Shown here piece by piece: positions 7,527 through 14,920 of a stretch of 20,138 nt of DNA; the first letter of the stretch is position 1, and every line of letters begins with the position of its first letter. The notes beneath the pieces were generated by a model that was not told where the DNA came from, did not search any database, and saw only the letters and a list, made by a program, of their open reading frames with translations. The stretch covers positions 1 through 20,138 of the forward strand of contig CABTXP010000025.1 in the NCBI GenBank assembly GCA_902488815.1, written 5' to 3'. Source of the stretch: an uncultured Eubacteriales bacterium (GTDB lineage Bacteria; Bacillota; Clostridia; Tissierellales; Peptoniphilaceae). Both the position numbers and the translations under genes were made by a program.

Positions 7527-8923
7527 ACTTCTTCACTCTCTATGGGGAGTTCTATGCTCACAGTTGTGCCCATGTTTCTCTCTGAATATATATTAAGACT
7601 GCCGCCGTGAAGCTTTGCAATTTCGTCGGAAATTGAAATGCCGATGCCTGAGTGACTCTTGGAGTGCTTGCCCTTGTAAAATTTTTCCTTTACTCTCTTA
7701 AGCTCGTCCTTTGAAATTCCCCTGCCGTTGTCTGAAACTAAAATTCTGAATTTGTCATTATCTTTAAAGGTCTGAACTTTAACCCATCCACCTGTTGAGG
7801 TGAATTTAATTGCATTGTCCAAAATATTTATTATAAGCTGTCTTATTCTGTTTTCATCCACACTCATAATTTGGACTTCTTCATTTATTTCGTCAATAAA
7901 AGTAATATGGTTGTTGTTCATCTTTGGAGTAAGTTGCTTTACCACATCTCTTACTACAGCAGTAATATCAACTGTAGATTTTTCCAAAGAAATTCTTCCC
8001 GACACAAACCTGGAAAAGTCCAACAGGTTTTCCACCATCTCTCCAAGTCTGTCACTTTCATTTTCAATTATTGTAAGACCTTCTTCCAAGTACTCCTTTT
8101 CTTCCGGCTTCAGTCCCTTTAGGACAACTGCCCAGCCCTTGATGGAAGTAAGAGGCGTGCGCAGCTCGTGAGAAATTGAAGAGATGAAGTCGTTTTTGAT
8201 CTGTTCCTTCTTCAAAATTTCATCAGCCATTATATTCATCGTCTTTGAAAGCTGTTCTATCTCATCGTAAGACTTAATATTAAGTCTCTCGGTATAATCT
8301 CCTGAGGCAAATTTTTTCGCCGTCTTTGTAAGCTCCGTAATTGGTTTTGTAATTGACCTTGCAAACAGGAACGAAAAGATCAGGGACAAAAGTATTATTA
8401 CTCCCGAGAAAATAAACATGGAATATAAAACCTTGGTTATAAGTGCATTGGCATCGGTAAGTGAAGATATAAATCTTACATAGCCTATTACATTTCCCTT
8501 GTTGTTAATAAGCTTACCCGTTACAGCCATTACTCTTTCCTTGCCGTAGAGTTGGGGGTCTTTTAATATTTCATATCCCGGCTGTGTTTTTTCCAACTTT
8601 TCAACAGGCACTTGAAGACCTGTCACGCCGCCCATGTTGTCGTAGACGATATTGCCGTCCGTGTCAATGAGTTGAGCCTGCACGTCTTCATAACCTAACA
8701 TTGGAGCCGAGTCCATGTACAAAATGTCGTTAAAGCTCTTGTCTTTATAGTATCTCTCGTAAAAAGAGATTGTGTTTTCAAGTCTGAGATTGAGAGAGTT
8801 TTGAATATTGTTGTAGTAGTAATTTTTTACGTCAAAAAGTATTGCAAAGTTAATTACAATTACAATAAATAATATTACTATGAAAAAATACCCCACTACC
8901 CTCTTTGTAACTGTCTTTTTCAA
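7523..8923 (-). CDS. Membrane sensor histidine kinase
   Basis: 466 residues. TM1 at about 11-30, an extracytoplasmic sensor region at about 31-162 (with a PAS/dCACHE-like stretch VQAQLIDTDGNIVYDN), and TM2 at about 163-187. A HAMP domain (188-240) follows. HisKA contains ISSISHELRTPLTS with H252 as phospho-acceptor. HATPase_c has N-box NILDNAIKF (366-374), G1 DNGRG (398-402) and G2 GIGISI (426-431). The start is TTG, its bases 2-3 shared with the TGA stop of the regulator gene (TTGA), and AAGGA lies just upstream. No ATG lies near, and skipping to an internal GTG at codon 10 would sacrifice the charged N-terminus. It should phosphorylate the regulator encoded just upstream. The stimulus is unknown. 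Confidence 0.95.
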   Translation of the reverse strand: MKKTVTKRVVGYFFIVILFIVIVINFAILFDVKNYYYNNIQNSLNLRLENTISFYERYYKDKSFNDILYMDSAPMLGYEDVQAQLIDTDGNIVYDNMGGVTGLQVPVEKLEKTQPGYEILKDPQLYGKERVMAVTGKLINNKGNVIGYVRFISSLTDANALITKVLYSMFIFSGVIILLSLIFSFLFARSITKPITELTKTAKKFASGDYTERLNIKSYDEIEQLSKTMNIMADEILKKEQIKNDFISSISHELRTPLTSIKGWAVVLKGLKPEEKEYLEEGLTIIENESDRLGEMVENLLDFSRFVSGRISLEKSTVDITAVVRDVVKQLTPKMNNNHITFIDEINEEVQIMSVDENRIRQLIINILDNAIKFTSTGGWVKVQTFKDNDKFRILVSDNGRGISKDELKRVKEKFYKGKHSKSHSGIGISISDEIAKLHGGSLNIYSERNMGTTVSIELPIESEEV

Positions 8924-9609
8924 ACTTCCTTACCTGTCCACCTGTAACCCATGCCCCAAACCGTCTCAATATACTCCGGTTTTTTTGCATCTTCAATTTT
9001 GGAGCGAAGTCTTCTTATATTTACGTCCACTATTTTTGTATCTCCCACAAAATCTTCTCCCCATACCAAGTTTAAAATCTCGTCACGAGGGAGAGCCTTG
9101 CCGGGATTTTCCATAAAGATTTTAATAATTTGATACTCTGTAGGAGTTAAATCAATTTTTTCTCCGTCTTTATAAAATATTCTGCTGTAGGGATCAAGCT
9201 TAAAGGGAGGATGAACAATGAGCCCCGACTTTACTTCATCGGCAGGAAGTATCCTTCTCTCCAAGCTCTTTATTCTTAAAGTAAGCTCAGTGGGGTTAAA
9301 AGGCTTTGACATGTAGTCGTCGGTGCCGTATTGCAGCCCCATTATCCTGTCATAGTCTTCCGTCTTTGCAGTGAGCATAATAATGCCTAAAGAAGGGTAT
9401 TTCTCTCTAAGCACCTTACACACTTCAAAGCCGTCAATCCCCGGCAGCATTATATCCAAGACTACAATGTCAGGTCTTTCTCTGTCTGCAATTTCAATGC
9501 CCTCTTCACCTGAACCTGCCTGAAACACTTCATAGCCTTCACGTTCCAAATTTAATTTTACAAATTTTCTTATAGACTCTTCGTCTTCAACTAACAGAAT
9601 TTTTGTCAT
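8920..9609 (-). CDS. OmpR/PhoB family response regulator
   Basis: 229 residues. The receiver domain (1-115) has the acidic pair E8/D9, phospho-acceptor D52 (VLDIMLPG), T80 and K102 (SKPF), so it looks fully active. The winged-helix DNA-binding domain (about 133-226) has LTPTEYQIIKIF, LVWGEDF, and VDVNIRRLRSKIED leading to the wing VWGMGYRW. It is the first gene of a four-gene operon with its cognate kinase, a lipoprotein and a small membrane protein. The ATG has a modest GGTGA six bases upstream. The spacer before it carries an extended -10 and a TGTA-N5-TACA inverted repeat (9662-9674) that could be an autoregulatory site. Confidence 0.96.
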   Translation of the reverse strand: MTKILLVEDEESIRKFVKLNLEREGYEVFQAGSGEEGIEIADRERPDIVVLDIMLPGIDGFEVCKVLREKYPSLGIIMLTAKTEDYDRIMGLQYGTDDYMSKPFNPTELTLRIKSLERRILPADEVKSGLIVHPPFKLDPYSRIFYKDGEKIDLTPTEYQIIKIFMENPGKALPRDEILNLVWGEDFVGDTKIVDVNIRRLRSKIEDAKKPEYIETVWGMGYRWTGKEV

Positions 9610-9629
9610 AATATCACCATCTTTACTTA

Positions 9630-9638
9630 ACTATAACA
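9630..9638 (-). promoter_or_regulatory. Putative extended -10 promoter of the two-component operon
   Basis: The minus strand has TGTTATAGT (TG-N-TATAGT) 20 nt before the regulator ATG, giving a leader of about 14 nt. A second hexamer, TATAAT, lies at 9642-9647. Neither has a good -35. The inverted repeat TGTA-N5-TACA at 9662-9674 lies about 24 nt upstream of the extended -10. Confidence 0.42.
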
Positions 9639-9690
9639 TAGATTATAGTATGGAAGAACGATGTAATTACTACAAAATAGTTAAAATTTC

Positions 9691-9720
9691 AAATAAAAAA
9701 GAGCCTACTCATAAGGCTCT
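9691..9720 (-). terminator. Rho-independent terminator of the EFR-type gene
   Basis: On the minus strand AGAGCCT (9720-9714) pairs with AGGCTCT (9706-9700) over a 7-nt loop, followed by TTTTT-A-TTT. The stem overlaps the TAG stop codon (9721-9719). Downstream lies the two-component promoter, so this separates the two units. Confidence 0.85.
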
Positions 9721-10483
9721 ATATATCTTTATATTTATCCGCAGTGTATCTTTTTTTATTTACAGTTCCCTTGCCGTAGTTAATTGCCTCAACAGGACAG
9801 TAGTTAATACACGCCATACAGTGAGTGCAAATTCCATTCCATGTGGGCTTGCCTTCCACAAGCTTAATGTCGTTTAAAGGACATTTCCTTTCGCAAAGTC
9901 CACAGGAGATACACTTGTCACTTACTTCAAACTTCCTGTCCTTTACAATAAATTTAAAAAATATAGGATTTACTATATTTGTAAGAAATTTTCCCAAGAT
10001 ACCGCCGTCTTTGCCCTTATAAAATCTGCCGGCTTCAATGACCTTTGCCAATTTGTTTATAAGAACATCTGCTTGACCGAACTGCTCTTTGATTACCTCA
10101 TCACTTGGGGCCGTAAATAGTGCAGTATAATTTTCAGGCATTACTACTTCACACATGCCTTTAAAGCCGAAACCTTTTTCGTCGCAAAGGTCTTTTAATT
10201 TCTTCTTTGCTCCACCTGCAGAGTCTCCGGGAGTTAAAACAAAGTAGCAGCTCTCTTTGCCTTCTCCTTCAAACTTTGACTTTAATATAAAGTCTTCAAA
10301 TATTCTTGCAAGCCTCCAGCTGTATACAGGACCTGCAAATACAAAGGGCCTTTGTGATGTAAAGGTAGGACAGACCCCATTCTTTATGTATTCATTTGCA
10401 CATACAAGTTCATCATTTATAAGCTTACTTAATTCTTCCGCCAAGTACTTTGAGTTACCTGTACCGGTAAAATAAATTATCAT
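9719..10483 (-). CDS. EFR-type flavodoxin / 2x[4Fe-4S] ferredoxin fusion protein
   Basis: 254 residues. The N-terminal flavodoxin-like domain has the FMN phosphate loop TGTGNS at 6-11 and the second loop FAGPVYSWR. The C-terminal ferredoxin domain has two full CxxCxxCxxxCP sets: C191/194/197/201 and C219/222/225/229. This is the EFR1 family architecture of anaerobes. It probably passes electrons between a low-potential donor such as ferredoxin and an unknown acceptor; the substrate cannot be read from sequence. An in-frame TTG at 10495 exists, but the ATG at 10483 has GGTGA five bases upstream and starts the typical MIIYFTGTGNS. The gene stands alone between two terminators. I see no convincing promoter; a weak extended -10 (TGTTAGTAT) lies near 10510. 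Confidence 0.92.
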   Translation of the reverse strand: MIIYFTGTGNSKYLAEELSKLINDELVCANEYIKNGVCPTFTSQRPFVFAGPVYSWRLARIFEDFILKSKFEGEGKESCYFVLTPGDSAGGAKKKLKDLCDEKGFGFKGMCEVVMPENYTALFTAPSDEVIKEQFGQADVLINKLAKVIEAGRFYKGKDGGILGKFLTNIVNPIFFKFIVKDRKFEVSDKCISCGLCERKCPLNDIKLVEGKPTWNGICTHCMACINYCPVEAINYGKGTVNKKRYTADKYKDI

Positions 10484-10521
10484 CTCAATCACCAACCTAA
10501 GAACATACTAACACATAAGCA

Positions 10522-10557
10522 ATAAAAAAAGTCGACACAAATTACTTTATGTCGACA
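10522..10557 (-). terminator. Rho-independent terminator after guaB
   Basis: On the minus strand GTCGACA (10556-10550) pairs with TGTCGAC (10537-10531) over a 12-nt loop, followed by seven T. It lies just past the guaB stop at 10563 and closes the DUF5317-cdaA-cdaR-guaB unit. Confidence 0.88.
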
Positions 10558-10562
10558 GTCAT

Positions 10563-12020
10563 TTATTTAAGTCTTGATATATAGTTTGGAGACTCTCTTG
10601 TAATTGTTATGTTATGTGGATGGTTTTCTTGAAGTGTTGCTGAAGTAATCTTAATGTATTCAGTATTTGTCTTCAATGTTTCAATGTCCTTAGCACCTAC
10701 ATATCCCATACCGCTTCTAAGGCCTCCAACAAGTTGGTAAATTACATCGGATACTTTGCCCTTGTACGGCACACGACCCTCAACACCTTCCGGCACAAAC
10801 TTCTTTGTTTCTGTTTGGAAGTATCTGTCTCCTGAGCCTGCATTCATTGCTCCGATTGAACCCATACCTCTGTAGGATTTAAATCTTCTTCCTTCTACGA
10901 AAATTTCTTCTCCCGGGCTTTCTTCAGTACCTGCAAGCATTGAGCCCATCATTACAACGTCTCCCCCTGCCGCTATTGCCTTTGTAACGTCTCCTGAATA
11001 TTTAATACCGCCGTCTGCAATTATAGGTACATTGTATTTTGAAGCTGCTTCATGTGCTTGCATTATAGCTGTAACTTGTGGCATACCGATACCTGTTACA
11101 ACTCTCGTTGTACAAATAGATCCCGGTCCTATACCCACCTTTACACAGTCACATCCGGCTTTAATCAAGTCTTCCGTGCCTCTATATGTTGCAACGTTTC
11201 CTGCGATTATTTCCAAATCTGGGAACTTCGATTTAATTGAGTCTATTGTCTTGAATACGCCCTTTGATTGTCCGTGAGCTGTATCTATAACTATGGCATC
11301 TACTTTAGCCGACACAAGTTCTTTAACTCTGTCAAGAACATCGCCCGTAACTCCTACCGCTGCGCCGCAAATTAGTCTGCCGTTGCCGTCTCTTGTGGAG
11401 TTTGGGTATTGAATGGACTTTTCAATGTCCTTAATTGTAATAAGACCTTTTAACACATTGTTCTTATCTACCAATGGAAGTTTTTCGATTTTATATTTCT
11501 TTAAAATCTTTAAAGCGTCTTCCATGGATATGTCTTCGTTTCCTGTAATTAATTTATCCTTGGTCATTACTTCGTCAATTTTTTTTGAAAAATCATCTTC
11601 AAAGCGTATGTCTCTGTTTGTAAGTATGCCTTCCAATTTATGATTTTTATCTACAATTGGAACACCGCTTATCTTGTACTTGGACATTAATTTGTCCGCG
11701 TCTTCAATAGTGTGTTCTTTTGATAAATAAAAGGGATCGGTGATAACTCCGTGTTCAGATCTCTTAACCATATCGACTTCTATTGCTTGCATTTCAATGG
11801 TCATATTCTTGTGAATAATTCCGATACCGCCTTCTCTTGCCATGGCAATTGCCATTCTGTGTTCGGTAACCGTGTCCATGCCCGCACTCATTAGAGGAAT
11901 ATTTAATGTAATATTCTTAGTAAGCTTTGTTCTCAAATCCACTTCATTAGGTAAGACGTCGCTTACCGCCGGAATTAGTAAAATGTCATCAAATGTTAGT
12001 CCTTCTCCGTAAAATTTCAT
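10563..12020 (-). CDS. guaB: Inosine-5'-monophosphate dehydrogenase
   Basis: Oxidises IMP to XMP with NAD+, the committed step to GMP. 485 residues, the usual length. The TIM barrel begins LTFDDILLIPA (8-18). It is interrupted by a Bateman module of two CBS domains (about 96-145 and 155-204). The catalytic loop is GIGPGSICTTR with C303. Phosphate-binding ADGGI (335-339) and GSMLAGTEE follow, then the flap with EGVEGRVPYKG. Start ATG has GGAGG five bases upstream, and ATGA overlaps the cdaR stop. It is the last gene of the unit, followed by a strong terminator. guaB is usually alone or with guaA, so its placement behind cdaA-cdaR is notable. CBS domains of this enzyme bind adenine and guanine nucleotides in many bacteria. 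Confidence 0.98.
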   Translation of the reverse strand: MKFYGEGLTFDDILLIPAVSDVLPNEVDLRTKLTKNITLNIPLMSAGMDTVTEHRMAIAMAREGGIGIIHKNMTIEMQAIEVDMVKRSEHGVITDPFYLSKEHTIEDADKLMSKYKISGVPIVDKNHKLEGILTNRDIRFEDDFSKKIDEVMTKDKLITGNEDISMEDALKILKKYKIEKLPLVDKNNVLKGLITIKDIEKSIQYPNSTRDGNGRLICGAAVGVTGDVLDRVKELVSAKVDAIVIDTAHGQSKGVFKTIDSIKSKFPDLEIIAGNVATYRGTEDLIKAGCDCVKVGIGPGSICTTRVVTGIGMPQVTAIMQAHEAASKYNVPIIADGGIKYSGDVTKAIAAGGDVVMMGSMLAGTEESPGEEIFVEGRRFKSYRGMGSIGAMNAGSGDRYFQTETKKFVPEGVEGRVPYKGKVSDVIYQLVGGLRSGMGYVGAKDIETLKTNTEYIKITSATLQENHPHNITITRESPNYISRLK

Positions 12021-13261
12021 TTTTCCTCCTTAATTTTCAAAACACTTACAGTAATAGATTCAGGTGTCACGGAATAACTTTTGTAACCTTGAGGCACTTC
12101 AATGTTAAACTTCAACCTTTGAATCTGAACTTTAGAATTTTCTAAATCACAACTGATTTTAATATCCTCAGGTGATATTTCCACAGGCGTATTGCCGTCT
12201 AACGGTTCCACATCAACTTGTATAAATTTTAAATTGTCCCTGGTCTGTATTCTGTATCCCTTAGGGGCATTGACAAACTCAATATTTCCCACAGGTACAT
12301 CCACAGTTACGGTGCCGGGATTTCCAAGCTTATATGATATGGCAAAATTACTTTCTTCATCTAAAAGAGATGTGCCTTCAGGCAGTATTGGTTTTACCGC
12401 TTTTACCTTGTCATTTAATATGTCGTTAATGTTTATAGGCTCGGTAGTCAGTTCTTTTACCTTGCTGACCACTTGAGTATTTCCCTTTATGGTAGTTGTA
12501 TTAGGGTTAAGTGTCAAGTTTTTTATTACAACATCTTTCGGCGCCTCTCCCACCACATTTAGTTTAATGGGAACTGTAATGGTCTTTAACAAAGGCACGT
12601 CAACATTAATTTTTTCAGGAATAATATTTACCTTCTCCACAACATTGCCGTCTGCATCGTATGGAATTACATCTGTAGTTACAACTTGGGAGTCGGACAT
12701 ACCGTCTAAATTTACAACGGCAGTCAACCTGTCAATGGTATCTACATAGGTTCTCGGCCCTTCGACGGAAACTTTTTGCGTCGGGGCAATGTTTCCAAGT
12801 ATCATTGAGGGGCTAAGTGTGCCTGATGCCTTAACATTAACATCTCTTTCGTGAGTAATTATATCGTCAATTTTAAAATTCAAAGACTTGGGATTTACAT
12901 CTATTACTCGCACACCGCTTTCAGATACTCTCGCATCGACTTTAATTCTGTAGTCTCCCGTTGAATAACCTTTTAAGTTGCAGGTGGCACTAATGTCTTC
13001 CGGAGTCAGATTTGAAATTTTTGAAATATTCCCCCTGATTTTAATGTCGACCTTCGCAGTTTCAGGTGAAAGTATTGTAAGCCCGTTTACTTTAAGCTCA
13101 CTGACATCCGTATATCTTACAGATACATCTTTAAACACCTTGCTTATCTCAATGTCCTTTTCCCTTCTCACATAACTCCAAAGTAAAATGGAGATCAGGA
13201 ATGACAAAAATATAAGTTGTGTGTTTTTACTTATCTTGTTTTTCCACATCTTTTCCTTCAT
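12017..13261 (-). CDS. cdaR: YbbR-domain regulator of diadenylate cyclase
   Basis: 414 residues: one N-terminal transmembrane helix (about 14-31), then four extracytoplasmic YbbR-type beta repeats of roughly 90 residues each (about 33-130, 131-220, 221-310 and 311-412). CdaR binds and regulates the membrane cyclase CdaA in Firmicutes. An upstream in-frame TTG at 13282 exists, but the ATG at 13261 has GGAGGG six bases upstream and is preferred; another ATG at 13249 is possible. The start lies inside the 3' end of cdaA (35-nt overlap), consistent with coupled translation and the CdaA-CdaR partnership. The glmM gene that commonly completes the cluster is not here; guaB follows instead. Confidence 0.93.
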   Translation of the reverse strand: MKEKMWKNKISKNTQLIFLSFLISILLWSYVRREKDIEISKVFKDVSVRYTDVSELKVNGLTILSPETAKVDIKIRGNISKISNLTPEDISATCNLKGYSTGDYRIKVDARVSESGVRVIDVNPKSLNFKIDDIITHERDVNVKASGTLSPSMILGNIAPTQKVSVEGPRTYVDTIDRLTAVVNLDGMSDSQVVTTDVIPYDADGNVVEKVNIIPEKINVDVPLLKTITVPIKLNVVGEAPKDVVIKNLTLNPNTTTIKGNTQVVSKVKELTTEPININDILNDKVKAVKPILPEGTSLLDEESNFAISYKLGNPGTVTVDVPVGNIEFVNAPKGYRIQTRDNLKFIQVDVEPLDGNTPVEISPEDIKISCDLENSKVQIQRLKFNIEVPQGYKSYSVTPESITVSVLKIKEEK

Positions 13262-14081
13262 CGCGGACCCTCCATCTGTCAAAGAATGAGTTAAATGAGT
13301 TTATGGCATTAAAATCTTGGAAGTAAGAATCCAAAATAATTTTTTCAAAGTTTTCAATATCCAAGTACCTTGAAATAACTCCGTGCTCTGCAATTGAAAT
13401 ACTACCCGTCTCTTCAGAAACAATAATTGCAAGACAGTCGCTTTTTTCACTCATACCGATTGCAGCTCTATGTCTTGTACCTAAATCCTTGGACAAACTG
13501 TTGTTGTCCGTAAGAGGTAGAAAACATCCTGCAGCAATAATTCGAGACCCTTTAATAATCACCGCTCCGTCGTGGAGAGGTGTGTTGGGTATAAAAATAT
13601 TAATTAAAAGGGACGAAGAAACTTGGGCATCCAATTTAGTTCCCGTTTCTACAATTTCTTTAAGTCCCGTCTTCTTTTCTAAAATAATAAGTGCACCTAT
13701 TTTTTGGCGCGAAAGTGAAGCTACCGCATCGGAAATTTCTTTAATAGTCTTAGGAGCAAGGTCTCTCTTGTCTTTTTGGTTCATGATAAAGCTGGATCTG
13801 CCTAAAAATTCAAGACCTCTTCTAAGCTCCGGTTGAAAAACAATTACAAAGATAATAAAACCGTAACTGAATACATATCTTAAAAGCCAGTATATTGTAT
13901 TAATTTGTAATTTGTCCGCAATAAAAGTAAAGACAAGTATAATTACAATACCTTTTGCAACCTGCTCTGCTCTTGTATCTCTAATAATTTTCAAAATATT
14001 ATAGACCAAGAATGTTACAATCAGTATATCCACTATATCTATAAATCTGACGGAGTTTAAAAAATTTTCTAAATATACCAT
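13227..14081 (-). CDS. cdaA: Diadenylate cyclase CdaA (c-di-AMP synthase)
   Basis: Condenses two ATP to c-di-AMP, a second messenger that controls potassium and osmolyte balance and cell-wall stability. 284 residues, normal length. Three transmembrane helices (about 15-32, 41-57 and 66-83) are followed by the DAC domain. Both catalytic motifs are present: D171-G-A in PNTPLHDGAVII and R203-H-R in LGTRHRAAIG. SEETGSIS is also typical. Its ATG lies 3 nt past the DUF5317-like gene, with GGGAG in that gene's end as ribosome-binding site. The 3' end overlaps cdaR. The product should be active at the membrane under CdaR control. Confidence 0.97.
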   Translation of the reverse strand: MVYLENFLNSVRFIDIVDILIVTFLVYNILKIIRDTRAEQVAKGIVIILVFTFIADKLQINTIYWLLRYVFSYGFIIFVIVFQPELRRGLEFLGRSSFIMNQKDKRDLAPKTIKEISDAVASLSRQKIGALIILEKKTGLKEIVETGTKLDAQVSSSLLINIFIPNTPLHDGAVIIKGSRIIAAGCFLPLTDNNSLSKDLGTRHRAAIGMSEKSDCLAIIVSEETGSISIAEHGVISRYLDIENFEKIILDSYFQDFNAINSFNSFFDRWRVRDEGKDVEKQDK

Positions 14082-14084
14082 AAT

Positions 14085-14624
14085 CTACTCCCAAAAACCG
14101 ATGATTAAAAATATTCCCACAGCCATTACAATGTCACCTAAACTGATGACCTTGCCCAAGTATCCGAAATAATTTATCGGAATAATATCGCAAAAAATTT
14201 TAAGCTTAGGTGTGTCGTTGATGCCGTGTGAGAAAATTAAATTATTTTCCAAAGTAAAAATTAATTTTTTATTCCGTGAAGCGTATAAAGCCTTTGAAGT
14301 GACAGGCATGTATCCGTTTAATGCCGTGGCAAGTAAATTCATAGCTGAGCCTACGGCCAAAAGAGGTACATACTTAAGCTTAAAGTTGTAAATTAAAAAT
14401 GCGGTGACTAAAAATAAAAAGACCACATCAAGGTAATAATAATACTTTGCAGCATAAATTGACAGGACACCTAAATAAAATCTGCCGGTTATAAATAAAA
14501 AAAATTTAATCGCAATGGCGGCTAAAAATATTCCTGACCCTTTTAAGCTTACACTAAGTGTGTCAAATTTTTTCTTTCTTAAAAATCTTATAATGATACC
14601 TAAAATAAATGCTTCAACAATCAT
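14085..14624 (-). CDS. DUF5317-like integral membrane protein
   Basis: 179 residues with about five hydrophobic segments. Two features recall the DUF5317 family: NGYMPV at 103-108 after a helix, and ISLGDIVMAVGI near the C-terminus preceded by a polar DTPKLKIFCDIIP stretch. Function unknown. First gene of the unit with cdaA, cdaR and guaB; GAGAGG lies about six bases before the ATG. The tight spacing to cdaA (3 nt) suggests a membrane partner or a shared response, by position only. The family assignment is from remembered motif pattern and needs a profile search. Confidence 0.72.
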   Translation of the reverse strand: MIVEAFILGIIIRFLRKKKFDTLSVSLKGSGIFLAAIAIKFFLFITGRFYLGVLSIYAAKYYYYLDVVFLFLVTAFLIYNFKLKYVPLLAVGSAMNLLATALNGYMPVTSKALYASRNKKLIFTLENNLIFSHGINDTPKLKIFCDIIPINYFGYLGKVISLGDIVMAVGIFLIIGFWE

Positions 14625-14639
14625 ATTGACCTCTCTATA

Positions 14640-14669
14640 ATATTAGCAGATTTTGTGATTGATTCGCAA
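14640..14669 (-). promoter_or_regulatory. Candidate proximal promoter with overlapping palindrome, cdaA operon
   Basis: Minus strand: -35-like TTGCGA (14669-14664), 18-nt spacer, -10-like TAATAT (14645-14640), giving a leader of about 14 nt. The same bases form an imperfect 17-bp palindrome, TTGCGA-N5-TCACAA (14653-14669), which would place an operator on the -35. Confidence 0.35.
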
Positions 14670-14829
14670 TATGAATGTAAACTTTGAAAGAAACTTAATC
14701 AATTTTCTGCTGCAGTATAGAAAATTAAAATTAAATTATTTAAGTTGTCGTTAGCTGTAGGTATAGGCAAATATTTTTATCCCCTTTTAAGTAAATAATT
14801 AAATGCATTCTTATATAAAATAAAATTAT

Positions 14830-14858
14830 TTAATATGCCTTAAAAAACTTAAGATCAA
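14830..14858 (-). promoter_or_regulatory. Candidate distal promoter, cdaA operon
   Basis: Minus strand: TTGATC (14858-14853), 17-nt spacer, TATTAA (14835-14830). It would yield a leader of about 200 nt before the DUF5317-like gene. Each hexamer matches consensus at four of six positions. Confidence 0.35.
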
Positions 14859-14883
14859 ATGGTCTGCAATATCTATGATGAAT

Positions 14884-14915
14884 AAAAAAACTCGACATGG
14901 TCTCCCATGCCGAGT
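14884..14915 (-). terminator. Strong Rho-independent terminator of the rnf operon
   Basis: On the minus strand ACTCGGCATGG (14915-14905) pairs with CCATGTCGAGT (14900-14890) in an 11-bp stem with one G-U pair, closed by a GAGA (GNRA) tetraloop and followed by seven T. It lies 6 nt past the rnfB stop. Confidence 0.93.
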
Positions 14916-14920
14916 ATATC

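Larger units (their letters stand above)
14625..14883. other. AT-rich intergenic leader of the cdaA operon
   Basis: 259 bases between the rnf terminator and the DUF5317-like gene. It holds two candidate minus-strand promoters, an imperfect palindrome (14653-14669), and a 9-bp inverted repeat TAAATAATT / AATTATTTA. Small open frames (27 and 22 codons) lack ribosome-binding sites. I do not recognise any riboswitch consensus. Confidence 0.6.

Noticed and set aside
7800..8171. 123-codon plus-strand open frame inside the histidine kinase gene
   Set aside because: Antisense to the conserved HisKA and ATPase-linking codons; composition is that of a shadow frame.
13489..13836. 115-codon plus-strand open frame inside cdaA
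   Set aside because: Antisense to the conserved cyclase domain, with no ribosome-binding site or family resemblance.
14671..14754. Plus-strand 27-codon open frame in the cdaA leader
   Set aside because: No ribosome-binding site before its ATG, no recognisable product, and it lies antisense to the probable leader.
14740..14808. Minus-strand 22-codon open frame that could be a leader peptide
   Set aside because: No Shine-Dalgarno and no run of regulatory codons; expected by chance in this AT-rich stretch.
14625..14883. ydaO (c-di-AMP) or purine riboswitch before the cdaA-guaB unit
   Set aside because: Looked for because of the gene content; no consensus core or pseudoknot pairing was seen by eye.
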